DNA of 64,000 bases from Gracilaria domingensis (GCA_022539475.1 VCMS01000052.1:62001-126000), one strand, 5' to 3'. Shown: positions 32,124 through 45,182, counted from the first letter of the stretch. The notes: a model not told the origin generated them from the sequence alone. Numbers and translations: made by a program.

Positions 32124-33581
32124 TGTCTCTGCCATCCGCCGGAGAAGAGCGGGAAATAGCAAATGAAGCAAAAGTGCACCGTCAGACGTTTGTGATCAAC
32201 TTTAATTACAGAACCACAGCACATTTACAGTTGTATGCGTAGTAGGGTCTACACTTCTGACATTGCACAAGGCCGTATTGACGAAACAAACGAACGTTGC
32301 CCTTTAAGCTGGCCAAATCGGCATAGATCAACGGAAAAGTGTGTATTTTCCGGAGGATCCATTATCAATTTGCTTCGTTCTCGACGAAGAAGAGTATCTT
32401 TCACGCAACATATGGATGGATTTGTAGATGTGTGCTAGGACTAGTGGAGTTCCCTAAATTGAATTCGAAGACCTAATCTTATCGTCAAAAGTACGCCGTA
32501 CTAACATGCGTTATATAGAGATTTTGTCGCTATATAGCGGTGTTGAGCACTGCCTACTTTTGCTAACCTGCTTTGTTCTTGGAATCATATCAAAATATCC
32601 CAGTTACAAATCCTACTTCTCAGCAGAGTACGCCTTTCACCTTATTTCTAAGCGCTAACGCTCGATAAAACAAAGGTTCTACTTTTGTTGAGGAAGTGAT
32701 ATCGACATTTTGAGATTCCCCGACATGTACCGAGATGAACGCGCACATCTGGGCTGGACACACCGTATTACTGTAATGTCTGTGCGTAACTGCATGCAGG
32801 GAAAAGCGGGAAATGGCAAAATCTTCAAAATAGTGAGAAACATATATTTTTGCGGCAATCAGTAGTCGTGAATTGTTGTAAAAGTTTCGTAACCTACTAC
32901 ATCTTTGCCTACAGAGAGGCAGAAACATTACAGTAGCACGGTTTTTGCAGCCAAGATGTTCGAATATATTGCGGTAGATGTCGGGGAATCTGAAAATGTC
33001 GATGATACTCCTTCACTGAAAGTAGAACGTCTGTATTATCAAATATTTGCGTTGTTAGGTCACCAAAGAAGAATATCGTGCTAGGCGATAGAATGCCCCA
33101 GTGAAGTACTTGGTTTTGATTTTAAAGCAAATATCATAATAACAGAACTACGCCGTACTCAACACCGTTATATAGCGACAAAACTGCTTTATAACGCGGT
33201 TTTTTACAATGTAGTTTTGGTGTTATGATTAGGTTTTTGAAGTCACATTAGAGAACTCCAATAGTACTACGACATATTTACAAATATATCCACGTGTTGG
33301 GTGAAAGACACTTTTCTTCGTCGAGAACAAAGCTATCTGATAACGGATCCTCCGGGAAATATACACTTTCCCGCTGATTTATGCCGATTTGGTCATCCAG
33401 AATGGCAACGTTCGTTTGTTTCGTCAATAAGGCCGTGTGCACTGTCAGCAATATATACCCTACTACCCATACAACGGTGCTTGTGCTGTTATTCTGTAAT
33501 TATAGAAGGTCATAAACGTCTGACAGTGCACTTCTGCCTCATTTGCTATTTCCCACCCTTCTCAGGAATGCGGCAGAGTAC
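32124..33581. mobile_element. Foldback element: 1.46-kb near-palindrome
   Basis: Arms 32124-32785 and 32920-33581 are reverse complements of each other along about 660 bp, with a ~134-bp unpaired centre. Sample pairs: GAAGAGCGGGAAATAGCAAA (about 32142) with TTTGCTATTTCCCACCCTTC (about 33543), and GATTCCCCGACAT (about 32714) with ATGTCGGGGAATC (about 32978). Pair sums stay near 65704, so the two arms have almost the same length. Arms are mismatched but aligned throughout. No ORF of note and no target duplication could be fixed. Confidence 0.85.
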
Positions 33582-34574
33582 AAAACTTTTAATAAAGTTT
33601 ACAATTAATGATTGGCCCAAGACTATATTTTGCCCAATCATGTGAAACTTTTGCCATTTACTGCTCTTCCCGGCTGAAATAAATTAACTTCTTCAGTACC
33701 TCCGAAATGCCAATCCCTTGTCACCTTGTCGTCGATTTCAAGTTGAGATAGCGTGCCACCTGCCTGCCATTCTATCGCTCTTATTCGAATTTGGTTCATA
33801 TCTTCAACAGGTCGTTTTAGAATGATACCATGTTCTTTGTTCCACGATCCACTTATCAGAACCAATCTCTGCTAACGTGTGGCTTGCAACCGTCTTCTTC
33901 TAATCCTGTCTTGGCCGTTCATATAGGGATATCAGCCATTTTCGCCATTCACAACGTTCTCAAAGCAGATACTGGGTGTATCGCTTTCATTTCTCTGCTT
34001 CAGGATACGTATCGCTTCACTTTGAAGTTGAACATCAATGCCTCTGGACGCATCTTGAACCTTTCGCACCGTTAAGCCTCGTGAATCATGGCTTCAATTC
34101 ATTTGATAAATCTCTTGCGATAGAGAGCGACACGCTCTTGGATCATTGCGGAACAACAAATTTCGAATCAGTTTCTGCGCAGTCTATTTTCCAAGCGTCA
34201 AATTTTTGGTATCTTGCAGAAACTTTGGTTTCTCTTCCCACTGCCTATCGATGCACCTCTAGCGACTGTTCCACTGAGGATCCTAAATGCGAAGGACTTG
34301 GCAACCTATCTAACTATCCCGTTAGACCGCCTATGGTTGTGCTTGATATTTTTTGGCCGCAATTTAATTTACATGTTGCCCTGTCTATCACCATCGGAAG
34401 CGAGTCAGCTTCGTCTGCAATCATCGAAGAGCCCATGTCATATTTTTTTCCATTATATGCTTTGGCAAATTGACACCGACCATGGTGCACGAATATTATC
34501 TCGGAGATGCGGGAAATCTTGCACTTTCAAATTTGCTTACCACTGTAAATGTTGCATCTACGTAAAAATTCATG
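33582..34574. other. Intergenic, unrecognised short ORFs
   Basis: A 75-codon minus frame at 33638-33865 (IRAIEWQAGGTLSQLEIDDK) has a beta-rich look and might be a lectin-like remnant, but support is weak. A 165-codon plus frame (33976-34473) has no recognisable domain. Confidence 0.35.
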
Positions 34575-34579
34575 GCTAT

Positions 34580-35640
34580 TCTGGACGTCATTTTGGTGGC
34601 AAACGACGCGGGTGTTTACAGACCCTTACACTTGCCTCTCGTAGCAGAAAGAGATTCAGGGTAGAACAACCAGCCACTCAAAAGAGACCAACGTGGGCCC
34701 AGAATCCAGCAAAGAAATAAACGTAGTATGCCCAGGGGAAGATCCCAGGCAAAGAAAGGAAAAGGACAAACTAGTGGTTGGACTACCACCAGTCAAAGAA
34801 AACGAACAACGGACAACAACAGACTGCACGCGAATTCTGCAGCCAAACTTATCTCTGCGCGTCCAGAGACAAGCGTATAGACGTCCTACGAGACGTCCCA
34901 AGGAGAGCTACTAACTGAAGATAAGTCCTCACTGTATGCCCAAGCTAGTCTCTCGCAGAAGACGTTACTTGGCACTCAAAGAAAACCCAACGGACAGCTT
35001 CCCGTCCAGCGCCAAAGTCCATGTAGCACCAGGTCTCTCGACCGACACCGTTATCCGAGCCAAAGCTCCGGTGGGGCTCACTGACGACGGAAGCGCCTTT
35101 GGTACACACTACACGATTCCCGTCCACACCTAGGGCGCTTCAACCGGTACCGAGTTATCTGTTGAGTAGAGCAGTGCTCGCACAAAACGCGCAGACCCAA
35201 AAGATGTTAGAAAGGCACACAGGCCTAGACGCAGTAATAACTTACTTAGCTGCACTGCCCAAGGGATTGGGTGAAGTTGATAGAATAATAAAGTTGATGA
35301 ACGCAATGTTGTTTTGGGTCGAGACACCGCTAGGCGTCTCTCTGACCTTTTATATAGAGTTCTGAACCCTCTAGAAGGGACTAGAAATGCAATAACGCAC
35401 TATAGTTACTAACTAGATGCAGTAGTACTCCTATTTGTAGAGCAGTGGGGCCGAACCCAGTACAGTCTGACGTTATTGGCCAGTTTAGCACACGTGGCAT
35501 TGCCTTCGGGCAATGCACGCATGCCAAGTCACGATGTTCTCCTGACTGTACTTACAGCAGTGCACCGCACTCACATTATGTAGTGTAGGATATCAAATAG
35601 ATGCAATAACAATCATAAACTGTAGAGTTCCCACTTCACA
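34580..35640 (-). repeat. Gypsy-2 LTR 1 (left)
   Basis: About 1061 bp. On the minus strand it starts TGTGAAGTGGGAACTC and ends ACGTCCAGA. Its first ~90 plus-strand bases differ from LTRs 2 and 3 at several sites (for example CCCTTACACTTGCC versus CCTTAACACTTGGT). A polypurine tract (GTGGGAGAGTG, minus strand) adjoins it at 35641. Confidence 0.85.
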
Positions 35641-35690
35641 CACTCTCCCACTGAACGGTTGGTACGCCGCGGCAACCGACTCGAAAGGAC

Positions 35691-36722
35691 TTACTGAGAA
35701 TCATTATTCGTCCTAAGTTGAATCGGGCGAGGGTAAAACGGCACGAGACGACGGGCATGGATAGCCTTCCTGGAGTAGCGGTTTCCACAAGAGACCAGAG
35801 TATAACGGGGATGAAATGCTTTGACCCCCTTGCACGGTCCATAGAACTTCGATACGAAAGGAGGCCACTTCACCGTACGATTCAGAGCTTTCCCAACAGC
35901 GACAAGGACTTCATCTCCGACATTGAAACGATGCGCATGCTTCGAGTCATCCTGGCGACTAGGCTGCATTCTAACAGGCGTAGCACGCTAGGGAAGGACA
36001 GCCAATAACTCGAGGCGGCGTTCGAACAGCATGGCGTCTTCAATCAAGGAGATTGGATCCGTAGGGTGCATGCGAGGAATTGTACCGTACATTAACTCAA
36101 ACGGAGAGAATCCACCAACCAATTTGCGGCGGCGGTAGCCATAAACGACTTGATCTAAAGCCACGTCCCACTCTGAGCCTTCGTCGACGATAGTCTTAGC
36201 AATGGCGCGTTTGATCGTTCAAACCATTCTTTCGGCCCTACCATTCGACATCGGAGCGTACGCGAGAACTGGCTTCTGCTGAATTCCATACTTCTTCATA
36301 AGTTCTCGAATCGAACTAGCCAGAAAAGAGGTAGCGTTGTCATACACAATGACACGGGGCGGAACAAAGGGAAGAATGATCTCTTTGTTCACGAAACTGA
36401 GAACAACTTCTGAGGTCGAATCTGGTGTAGCAATGGTGATAGGCCAACCAGTCAAATGTTCTACTCCAATGAGGAGAAAGCGATTTCCAGAAGTGCTAAT
36501 AGGAAGAAGCCCGACAAAGTCCATTGAGAACGTGTCAAAGATGTTTGTGAGCGGAGCTCTCTGATCGGCTCGGTACGAGATCACTGGAGCCATCAACTGA
36601 CATCCTACGCAACTCTGAACATACTTGTGAATGTCTTCACGAATTGTCGGCCACCAGAAGCGATCGACTATGAAATTCCTTGTGACGTCCTTATTCCAAT
36701 GTCCGACTTCATCATGGAACAT
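35691..36722 (-). pseudogene. Gypsy-2 unit 1 integrase
   Basis: The segment begins MFHDEVGHWNKDVTRNFI with a zinc region (CVGCQ), then FDTFSMDFVGLLP (first Asp), VIVYDNATSFLA (second Asp) and MSNGRAERMV (Glu). A stop follows at 36219 where most relatives have Gly. The tail (FNVGDEVLVAVGKAL, FYGPCKGVKAFH) continues but is cut by a TAG at about 35990 that is CAG in unit 2. It is unable to make a full integrase. Confidence 0.85.
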
Positions 36723-38542
36723 TCAAATCAGCGGTACACGGTCACAAATCGGGGGAACCAAACGAATTCCATCTTTCGTCCTGCGGAACAAGAGGTCATT
36801 CCAAACAACAAAGTGCTTCGCGGCACGCTTCGCAGCAGTGCGCAATTTCGGGTCTTTCTCATCCATCTCCAAGTTGCAAAGGTAGCGGACGATGTTCGAG
36901 TAGTAGGGCTCGATGCCTTCAAATTCAGGGAAGCCAATCGAAGCAACCAGATCACCTTCTTCAACGGAGTTCTCTGATTCTTCCGGATCGAGTGCATAAC
37001 GAGAGAGATAATCGGCCGCATGATTCACAGCACCAGGACGATAGACGATCTCAAATTCATACTCGGCGAGAAAATCCAACCACCTGGCCAGACGAACCTG
37101 AACATCCTTCTTCGAGAACGCATGCTTCAATGCCTGGTGATCGGTCATCAACTGGAACGGGATAGAAGAGAGCAAATAAATTCTGAACTTCTTCAAAGCG
37201 AAGATAACTGCTAGAGCTTCTTTCTCGCAGACAGAATATTTCTTCTCGGATGAATTCAAAGTCCTGCTCGCATACTGGATGGGGTGGAACATTCCATCTT
37301 CTTTTTTCTGAGCAAGAACAGCTCCGACTGCTACGGTGGATGCATCAGTTTCAACACGGAACGCAATCGAGAAATCTGGGAAGGCTAACACCGGAGGAGA
37401 CGTAAGTTTCTCCTTCAACTCTTCGAATGATGACTTCATTTCTTCAGTGAACTCTAACTTCTTGTTCCCAGAGGTCGCGGAATGGAGAACGGCAGAGGAT
37501 TCAGCAAAGTTCCTAATGAATCGGCGATAGTATCCAGCCAAGCCAAGGAAACTGCGAAGCTCGGTTATCGTAGTGGGAACTGGAGCCTCTTGGATCTTCT
37601 TGATTTTCTCCATATCTACAGACACGCCATCTGAGTCTACGACATGACCCAGAACGTTTATCTTTCGTTGGGCAAAGAAACACTTAGATATCTTCAACTT
37701 CAGTCCATGAGACGAAATCTTCTCTAGAACAGCCCTGAGGTGTTCAACGTGTTCAGCCAGAGTCTTCGAAAAGATCACCACGTCGTCAATGTACACTCTC
37801 GCGAAGGGATTTGACGAAGGATGGAGTCCATCATTCACTGGAATGTGGCAGGCGCGTTCATGAGACCGAATGGCATAACCTCAAACTGAAATGAGCCTTG
37901 ACGACAGACAAAGGTGGTTATTTCCTTGCATTTCTCAGACATGCGGATCTGCCAATATCCGGAGAATAAGTCAAGAGTGGTGAAATACTTGGCTCCACGG
38001 AGATCGTCGAAGATCTGTTCCATGTATGGCAAAGGCCAACGATCTGGCGTCATCACGCGATTCAACGCACGATAATCGACGCAAAAGCGAGGCTTTCCAT
38101 CATTCTTCGTAGCAATGACAACTGGAAAAGAACAAGGAGAGTTGCTCGGCCTGATGATTCCTGCAGAAAGCATCTTCCCCAATTCCTTCTTGACAACGTC
38201 CTCATGCTTAGGTGGGAGACGCCGAACTCGGGAATGAATCCGAACATCTGTTTCTAAAGAGAATTCATGCATAATTGGAACATCTGAAGGACGGAGGTCA
38301 TACAGACACCAGGCAACATCTTCGAAATCAGTTAACGAAGCCAACAGAGCTTTCTGGACATCTTCAGGGAGGTGGGATAGACGTTCCAGAATGATACGAT
38401 TATGCTCTTGCTCAACCTCATCTTCTTTTGACTGCGGTGACGCAGGGTCATCCAAAACGCAAACAAAGTTCTCCATCTGCTGAGACTGATCCGGAGAATC
38501 CGAGTCAAACTGGTTATCATCGGCAGGTGCAACGATTGGCAC
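36723..38542 (-). pseudogene. Gypsy-2 unit 1 RT and RNase H
   Basis: RT motifs: IIRPSNSPCSFPVVIATKND, FCVDYRALNRVMTPDRWPLP, FTTLDLFSGYWQIRM and FGLMNAPATFQ. A one-base slip near 37837 separates these from VYIDDVVIFSKTL with its Asp pair. RNase H: RVETDASTVAVGAVLAQK, YSVCEKEALAVIFALKKF, LMTDHQALKHAF and AADYLSRYAL. An in-frame stop at 36723 precedes integrase. Both units share the slip and this stop. Confidence 0.9.
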
Positions 38543-39660
38543 AGTTGGATTGGAATCATTCTAATTCAGGGAGCTCTTCATTCTCTTCCGGTGGACGATC
38601 CTGATCATGACTGTCCGACGGTGCATCACTAGGACCCGGGGCGGGAAAGCCACTGCTCTTGACCTTCGGGGTCAAGGAAGAGATATGGTTGCAAATCATT
38701 GTCGATGTCGAGTGTGAATCGCGCACCGACTGGTAACTCTGACGCCTCCAGAGGTAATGGGTCTCCGGGGCGTAACGGTGGGAAACGACGATGAACGCGA
38801 AGATTAAGTGTCCCTGCTGGCTGGTCGGGTACACTACTGTCGAGAAGTACGACATCATCCCTAATCGGAATAGTCAATATCCGGTCGACAGGCTCCGAGT
38901 ACGCTGAGTCTCCAGAAGAAGTATCGTCTTCCTCTGCATCTTCGAATCGTCGATTATCACCTGTGACAGCATCATCTTCTTCCTCAGCTTCGGCATTAAC
39001 TTGAAGCTGGGATGCCAACTGGGCTAATTCCTCGGACGTCACTTCTGTCTCATCCGGTCCGTGGGCGTGCACGTCATTCGTGAATGCGTCGCGAAAGACA
39101 ATCTCTTCTGCTCGTCTCTTGGAACGGGCATAACCTGGGACTTCTGAGGCAGGAGCGGCAGGGATGACAGGTCCATTCTGAGGGGTTTCTTCCTCTCCTT
39201 CTGAATCAGGCTGGTCTTCTTCAGACTCAGACTCAGGGGGCTGTTCTGGGGAATCAGTGATCATCACCAGGTTCTCTGTACAACTGAAATCCAAAATGTA
39301 ATCTTCTGGGAAATAGTCACTCTTCATGTGAGTTAAGACCAACTCATCCTCGTCATCAGATTCGGAATCAGACGAGAGTGGAACTGCACTGGATTCAGAA
39401 GTGAAGTCTTCACTGTCAGTACCAGAAAGTGGGGTGTACTCCTCGAGACCTGTTCTGTCGTAGTCAAGTCCAAGGGTGATGAACTTTCCATCAGGTTTCA
39501 TCTTCACTTGCTGAGTTCCAAGATCCAAACAAGCTTGAAGCATTTCCAAAGAGGGGCAACCAATGATAACTTCAAATGGAGTTCCTTTCACGACAAGGAA
39601 GTCCAGGGAACTACGACTGAAGCAAACTTCACTGGGACTTCTTTGAGAATACCCAAACAT
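38543..39660 (-). pseudogene. Gypsy-2 unit 1 protease end and acidic linker
   Basis: The frame starts with the C-terminal part of protease (FLVVKGTPFEVIIGCPSLEM). It goes on with a long acidic Ser/Asp/Glu-rich linker (SGTDSEDFTSESSAV, ESESEEDQPDSEGEEET) of about 250 residues before RT. Such a linker is unusual in length for Gypsy pol. It is offset by one frame from the preceding gag-protease ORF. A further shift separates it from RT near 38550. Confidence 0.75.
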
Positions 39661-41108
39661 TCGGAAGTACTTCCATCAGCCGCGGTGATCTTCTTCTCTG
39701 TCACCGCTGGTTTGACAGAAAGCTTCTCTGCAAGACTGGCAGACATAATGTTAGGAACCGCCCCTGAGTCGAGCAACGCCTGTGTACCCAAGCCGTATAT
39801 CTTAACTTGAACGACTTTCAGACGACGGGTCTTCACATCTGTATCTGCGTAGGCCGTGGTGCTAGTAGACCTTCGAGCAGAAATGAGACGACGAATACTC
39901 TTCTTCGCTTCGTCAGCATCTCCTCGAAGTAACTGTCCAAAGGCCAAACCAGAGGGGGCATTGGCCAATTCTTCGTCGACATTGTACTTGCACACGTGTT
40001 CCTGAAGCTTAACTTTGCTCGAGGAACTCTTTCGGACTCCAGACCTACGTGTCTTGATCTTCTTGGTCTGTGCGGAACGGACACGTCTACTACCGTCCTC
40101 TTGAGACTGGGCAATGTTCGGGAACATGAACGGCAAAATTCCACTGAGCTCTCCCGTACGAGCTTGCTTCGGAAGTGGGGTTCCATCTGCAGCTCTCTTA
40201 GCTGTATTCACAAAGTCAGCGTCGTGCTTTTGCTCTGTGATGACAGAGACATGATTCTGTTTCTCATGCTGTCCTGAAGGTGAAGGGGAATCTTGTACCC
40301 TAAGCTTTTCTTCAGACTGCGATTCACTCCTCGCGTTCTCAAACTTCACTTCACGCGAGTTGTCATTGGATGGTCCCTTCCAGCATGTATTCACTGAATG
40401 GCCGAATTTACGGCACCGGACGCAACGAGTGTCACGATGAGGGTTCAACTCACATCTGATTGAAATATGTACTGGTTGTCGGCAATACGAACACATACGA
40501 TCGCCACCTTGGCGGTTACTCGACTGAGAGGACTGACTCTTCTTCATCATTAGAGACAACTGCCCAAGCTGGTCAGATAATTCATTCACCTTGTCCTCAA
40601 GGACATCAGACGAAGACTGCGCCTGCTTCTTTGGCTTCTGTAGAACGTGCTTGGCCGGGGGAAGAGCATTAAGGGCTCCATATAAACCTAGGGTCTCTTT
40701 CCCGGAGACAAATGATTTCACAACTTCTCTTAGAGAATTGTAGTCCTCAGCACCACGAAACATTACAAACTGCGCTAAGTCCACAAATTCCATGACCGCT
40801 TAACGAAGAAGGCCGAACTTGGCCTCAGAGTTGAATCCAGCTTTCTCGAAACAGCTGTCCATCTCTTTCATCGACCCGAGCAGATCTGCATAATCTAAAC
40901 GTGATGAAACTGCACGGCGAATTTTCTCTTCAGGTCCCTCACTTGGACCAAAGCGATCAATCAGCGACGACTTAACTGCATTGTAATCTCTTGCTTCTGC
41001 AGCCAGAGAACCATCTTCAGCATAGGTTTCGTAATAGAAATCAAATGCCTCGCCTTCCAGAAAACCAAGAAGGCCAAGAGCACGTTCTTTTTCAGTCTTG
41101 CCAGACAT
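39588..41108 (-). pseudogene. Gypsy-2 unit 1 gag, zinc knuckles and protease
   Basis: It starts MSGKTEKERALGLLGFLEG, with a capsid-like segment, FDFYYETYAEDGSLAAEARD. A TAA at 40800 interrupts the frame, which then continues. Two cysteine knuckles are visible: CSYCRQPVHISIRC (near residue 205) and CVRCRKFGHSVNTC, of which the second is a regular C-x2-C-x4-H-x4-C. A Ser/Gln-rich helix precedes them. Protease carries ALLDSGAVPNIMSASLA. The leader upstream of 41108 also reads like gag up to a TAG, so the true start may be upstream. Confidence 0.8.
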
Positions 41109-41200
41109 TGCAACATTCTCATAAAAGAAGAAGGACTATCTCAATTCGACGGAAGAACCATCGAAATTAACTGTAGAGGGGGATGCTTCATTCGGTTGAT

Positions 41201-41219
41201 TCCCTCCTCGAGAATACCA
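41201..41219 (-). other. Gypsy-2 primer-binding site
   Basis: On the minus strand the site reads TGGTATTCTCGAGGAGGG and begins immediately after the LTR end (CGTCCAGA), as expected for pairing with a tRNA 3' CCA end. The tRNA was not identified. The same site adjoins LTR 3 at 47841-47859. Confidence 0.6.
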
Positions 41220-42280
41220 TCTGGACGTCATTTTTGTGGCAAACGACGCGGGTGTTTACAGACCTTAACACTTGGTTCTCGTAGCAGAAAGAGATTCAGG
41301 GTAGAACAACCAGCCACTCAAAAGAGGCCAACGTGGGCCCAGAATCCAGCAAAGAAATAAACGTAGTATGCCCAGGGGAAGATCCCAGGCAAAGAAAGGA
41401 AAAGGACAAACTAGTGGTTGGACTACCACCAGTCAAAGAAAACGAACAACGGACAACAACAGACTGCACGCGAATTCTGCAGCCAAACTTATCTCTGCGC
41501 GTCCAGAGACAAGCGTATAGACGTCCTACGAGACGTCCCAAGGAGAGCTACTAACTGAAGATAAGTCCTCACTGTATGCCCAAGCTAGTCTCTCGCAGAA
41601 GACGTTACTTGGCACTCAAAGAAAACCCAACGGACAGCTTCCCGTCCAGCGCCAAAGTCCATGTAGCACCAGGTCTCTCGACCGACACCGTTATCCGAGC
41701 CAAAGCTCCGGTGGGGCTCACTGACGACGGAAGCGCCTTTGGTACACACTACACGATTCCCGTCCACACCTAGGGCGCTTCAACCGGTACCGAGTTATCT
41801 GTTGAGTAGAGCAGTGCTCGCACAAAACGCGCAGACCCAAAAGATGTTAGAAAGGCACACAGGCCTAGACGCAGTAATAACTTACTTAGCTGCACTGCCC
41901 AAGGGATTGGGTGAAGTTGATAGAATAATAAAGTTGATGAACGCAATGTTGTTTTGGGTCGAGACACCGCTAGGCGTCTCTCTGACCTTTTATATAGAGT
42001 TCTGAACCCTCTAGAAGGGACTAGAAATGCAATAACGCACTATAGTTACTAACTAGATGCAGTAGTACTCCTATTTGTAGAGCAGTGGGGCCGAACCCAG
42101 TACAGTCTGACGTTATTGGCCAGTTTAGCACACGTGGCATTGCCTTCGGGCAATGCACGCATGCCAAGTCACGATGTTCTCCTGACTGTACTTACAGCAG
42201 TGCACCGCACTCACATTATGTAGTATAGGATATCAAATAGATGCAATAACAATCATAAACTGTAGAGTTCCCACTTCACA
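41220..42280 (-). repeat. Gypsy-2 LTR 2 (middle, chimeric)
   Basis: Its first part is identical in type to LTR 3 (TTTTTGTGGC, CCTTAACACTTGGT), and its last ~250 bases are of LTR 1 type (GTTACTAACTAGATGC). One exception is TAGTATAGGA near 42223, which matches LTR 3. This is the pattern left by a crossover between the original left and right LTRs. Confidence 0.85.
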
Positions 42281-42330
42281 CACTCTCCCATTGAACGGTT
42301 GGTACGCCGCGGCAACCGACTCGAAAGGAC

Positions 42331-43362
42331 TTACTGAGAATCATTATTCGTCCTAAGTTGAATCGGGCGAGGGTAAAACGGCACGAGACGACGGGCATGG
42401 ATAGCCTTCCTGGAGTAGCGGTTTCCACAAGAGACCAGAGTATAACGGGGATGAAATGCTTTGACCCCCTTGCACGGTCCATAGAACTTCGATACGAAAG
42501 GAGGCCACTTCACCGTACGATTCAGAGCTTTCCCAACAGCGACAAGGACTTCATCTCCGACATTGAAACGATGCGCATGCTTCGAGTCATCCTGGCGACT
42601 AGGCTGCATTCTAACAGGCGTAGCACGCTGGGGAAGGACAGCCAATAACTCGAGGCGGCGTTCGAACAGCATGGCGTCTTCAATCAAGGAGATTGGATCC
42701 GTAGGGTGCATGCGAGGAATTGTACCGTACATTAACTCAAACGGAGAGAATCCACCAACCAATTTGCGGCGGCGGTAGCCATAAACGACTTGATCTAAAG
42801 CCACGTCCCACTCTGAGCCTTCGTCGACGATAGTCTTAGCAATGGCGCGTTTGATCGTTCAAACCATTCTTTCGGCCCTACCATTCGACATCGGAGCGTA
42901 CGCGAGAACTGGCTTCTGCTGAATTCCATACTTCTTCATAAGTTCTCGAATCGAACTAGCCAGAAAAGAGGTAGCGTTGTCATACACAATGACACGGGGC
43001 GGAACAAAGGGAAGAATGATCTCTTTGTTCACGAAACTGAGAACAACTTCTGAGGTCGAATCTGGTGTAGCAATGGTGATAGGCCAACCAGTCAAATGTT
43101 CTACTCCAATGAGGAGAAAGCGATTTCCAGAAGTGCTAATAGGAAGAAGCCCGACAAAGTCCATTGAGAACGTGTCAAAGATGTTTGTGAGCGGAGCTCT
43201 CTGATCGGCTCGGTACGAGATCACTGGAGCCATCAACTGACATCCTACGCAACTCTGAACATACTTGTGAATGTCTTCACGAATTGTCGGCCACCAGAAG
43301 CGATCGACTATGAAATTCCTTGTGACGTCCTTATTCCAATGTCCGACTTCATCATGGAACAT
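42331..43362 (-). pseudogene. Gypsy-2 unit 2 integrase
   Basis: Same domains as unit 1 (35691-36722), and it shares the TGA at 42859. It lacks the unit 1 nonsense change: at 42630 the plus strand is G, so the codon is CAG and the tail stays open from 42804 to 42331. Confidence 0.85.
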
Positions 43363-45182
43363 TCAAATCAGCGGTACACGGTCACAAATCGGGGGAACCA
43401 AACGAATTCCATCTTTCGTCCTGCGGAACAAGAGGTCATTCCAAACAACAAAGTGCTTCGCGGCACGCTTCGCAGCAGTGCGCAATTTCGGGTCTTTCTC
43501 ATCCATCTCCAAGTTGCAAAGGTAGCGGACGATGTTCGAGTAGTAGGGCTCGATGCCTTCAAATTCAGGGAAGCCAATCGAAGCAACCAGATCACCTTCT
43601 TCAACGGAGTTCTCTGATTCTTCCGGATCGAGTGCATAACGAGAGAGATAATCGGCCGCATGATTCACAGCACCAGGACGATAGACGATCTCAAATTCAT
43701 ACTCGGCGAGAAAATCCAACCACCTGGCCAGACGAACCTGAACATCCTTCTTCGAGAACGCATGCTTCAATGCCTGGTGATCGGTCATCAACTGGAACGG
43801 GATAGAAGAGAGCAAATAAATTCTGAACTTCTTCAAAGCGAAGATAACTGCTAGAGCTTCTTTCTCGCAGACAGAATATTTCTTCTCGGATGAATTCAAA
43901 GTCCTGCTCGCATACTGGATGGGGTGGAACATTCCATCTTCTTTTTTCTGAGCAAGAACAGCTCCGACTGCTACGGTGGATGCATCAGTTTCAACACGGA
44001 ACGCACTCGAGAAATCTGGGAAGGCTAACACCGGAGGAGACGTAAGTTTCTCCTTCAACTCTTCGAATGATGACTTCATTTCTTCAGTGAACTCTAACTT
44101 CTTGTTCCCAGAGGTCGCGGAATGGAGAACGGCAGAGGATTCAGCAAAGTTCCTAATGAATCGGCGATAGTATCCAGCCAAGCCAAGGAAACTGCGAAGC
44201 TCGGTTATCGTAGTGGGAACTGGAGCCTCTTGGATCTTCTTGATTTTCTCCATATCTACAGACACGCCATCTGAGTCTACGACATGACCCAGAACGTTTA
44301 TCTTTCGTTGGGCAAAGAAACACTTAGATATCTTCAACTTCAGTCCATGAGACGAAATCTTCTCTAGAACAGCCCTGAGGTGTTCAACGTGTTCAGCCAG
44401 AGTCTTCGAAAAGATCACCACGTCGTCAATGTACACTCTCGCGAAGGGATTTGACGAAGGATGGAGTCCATCATTCACTGGAATGTGGCAGGCGCGTTCA
44501 TGAGACCGAATGGCATAACCTCAAACTGAAATGAGCCTTGACGACAGACAAAGGTGGTTATTTCCTTGCATTTCTCAGACATGCGGATCTGCCAATATCC
44601 GGAGAATAAGTCAAGAGTGGTGAAATACTTGGCTCCACGGAGATCGTCGAAGATCTGTTCCATGTATGGCAAAGGCCAACGATCTGGCGTCATCACGCGA
44701 TTCAACGCACGATAATCGACGCAAAAGCGAGGCTTTCCATCATTCTTCGTAGCAATGACAACTGGAAAAGAACAAGGAGAGTTGCTCGGCCTGATGATTC
44801 CTGCAGAAAGCATCTTCCCCAATTCCTTCTTGACAACGTCCTCATGCTTAGGTGGGAGACGCCGAACTCGGGAATGAATCCGAACATCTGTTTCTAAAGA
44901 GAATTCATGCATAATTGGAACATCTGAAGGACGGAGGTCATACAGACACCAGGCAACATCTTCGAAATCAGTTAACGAAGCCAACAGAGCTTTCTGGACA
45001 TCTTCAGGGAGGTGGGATAGACGTTCCAGAATGATACGATTATGCTCTTGCTCAACCTCATCTTCTTTTGACTGCGGTGACGCAGGGTCATCCAAAACGC
45101 AAACAAAGTTCTCCATCTGCTGAGACTGATCCGGAGAATCCGAGTCAAACTGGTTATCATCGGCAGGTGCAACGATTGGCAC
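43363..45182 (-). pseudogene. Gypsy-2 unit 2 RT and RNase H
   Basis: Nearly identical to unit 1, with the same slip at 44477 and the same stop before integrase. One visible coding difference: FSSAFRVETDAS here, FSIAFRVETDAS in unit 1 (plus-strand C versus A near 44008/37368). Confidence 0.9.

Noticed and set aside
33638..33865. Possible lectin-like (jacalin-type) fragment
   Set aside because: Resemblance is limited to a few beta-strand-like residues; no complete repeat or binding motif.
34656..35365. Several 60-88 codon ORFs in the Gypsy-2 LTR, repeated three times
   Set aside because: They repeat only because the LTR repeats; both strands are open and none has a domain.
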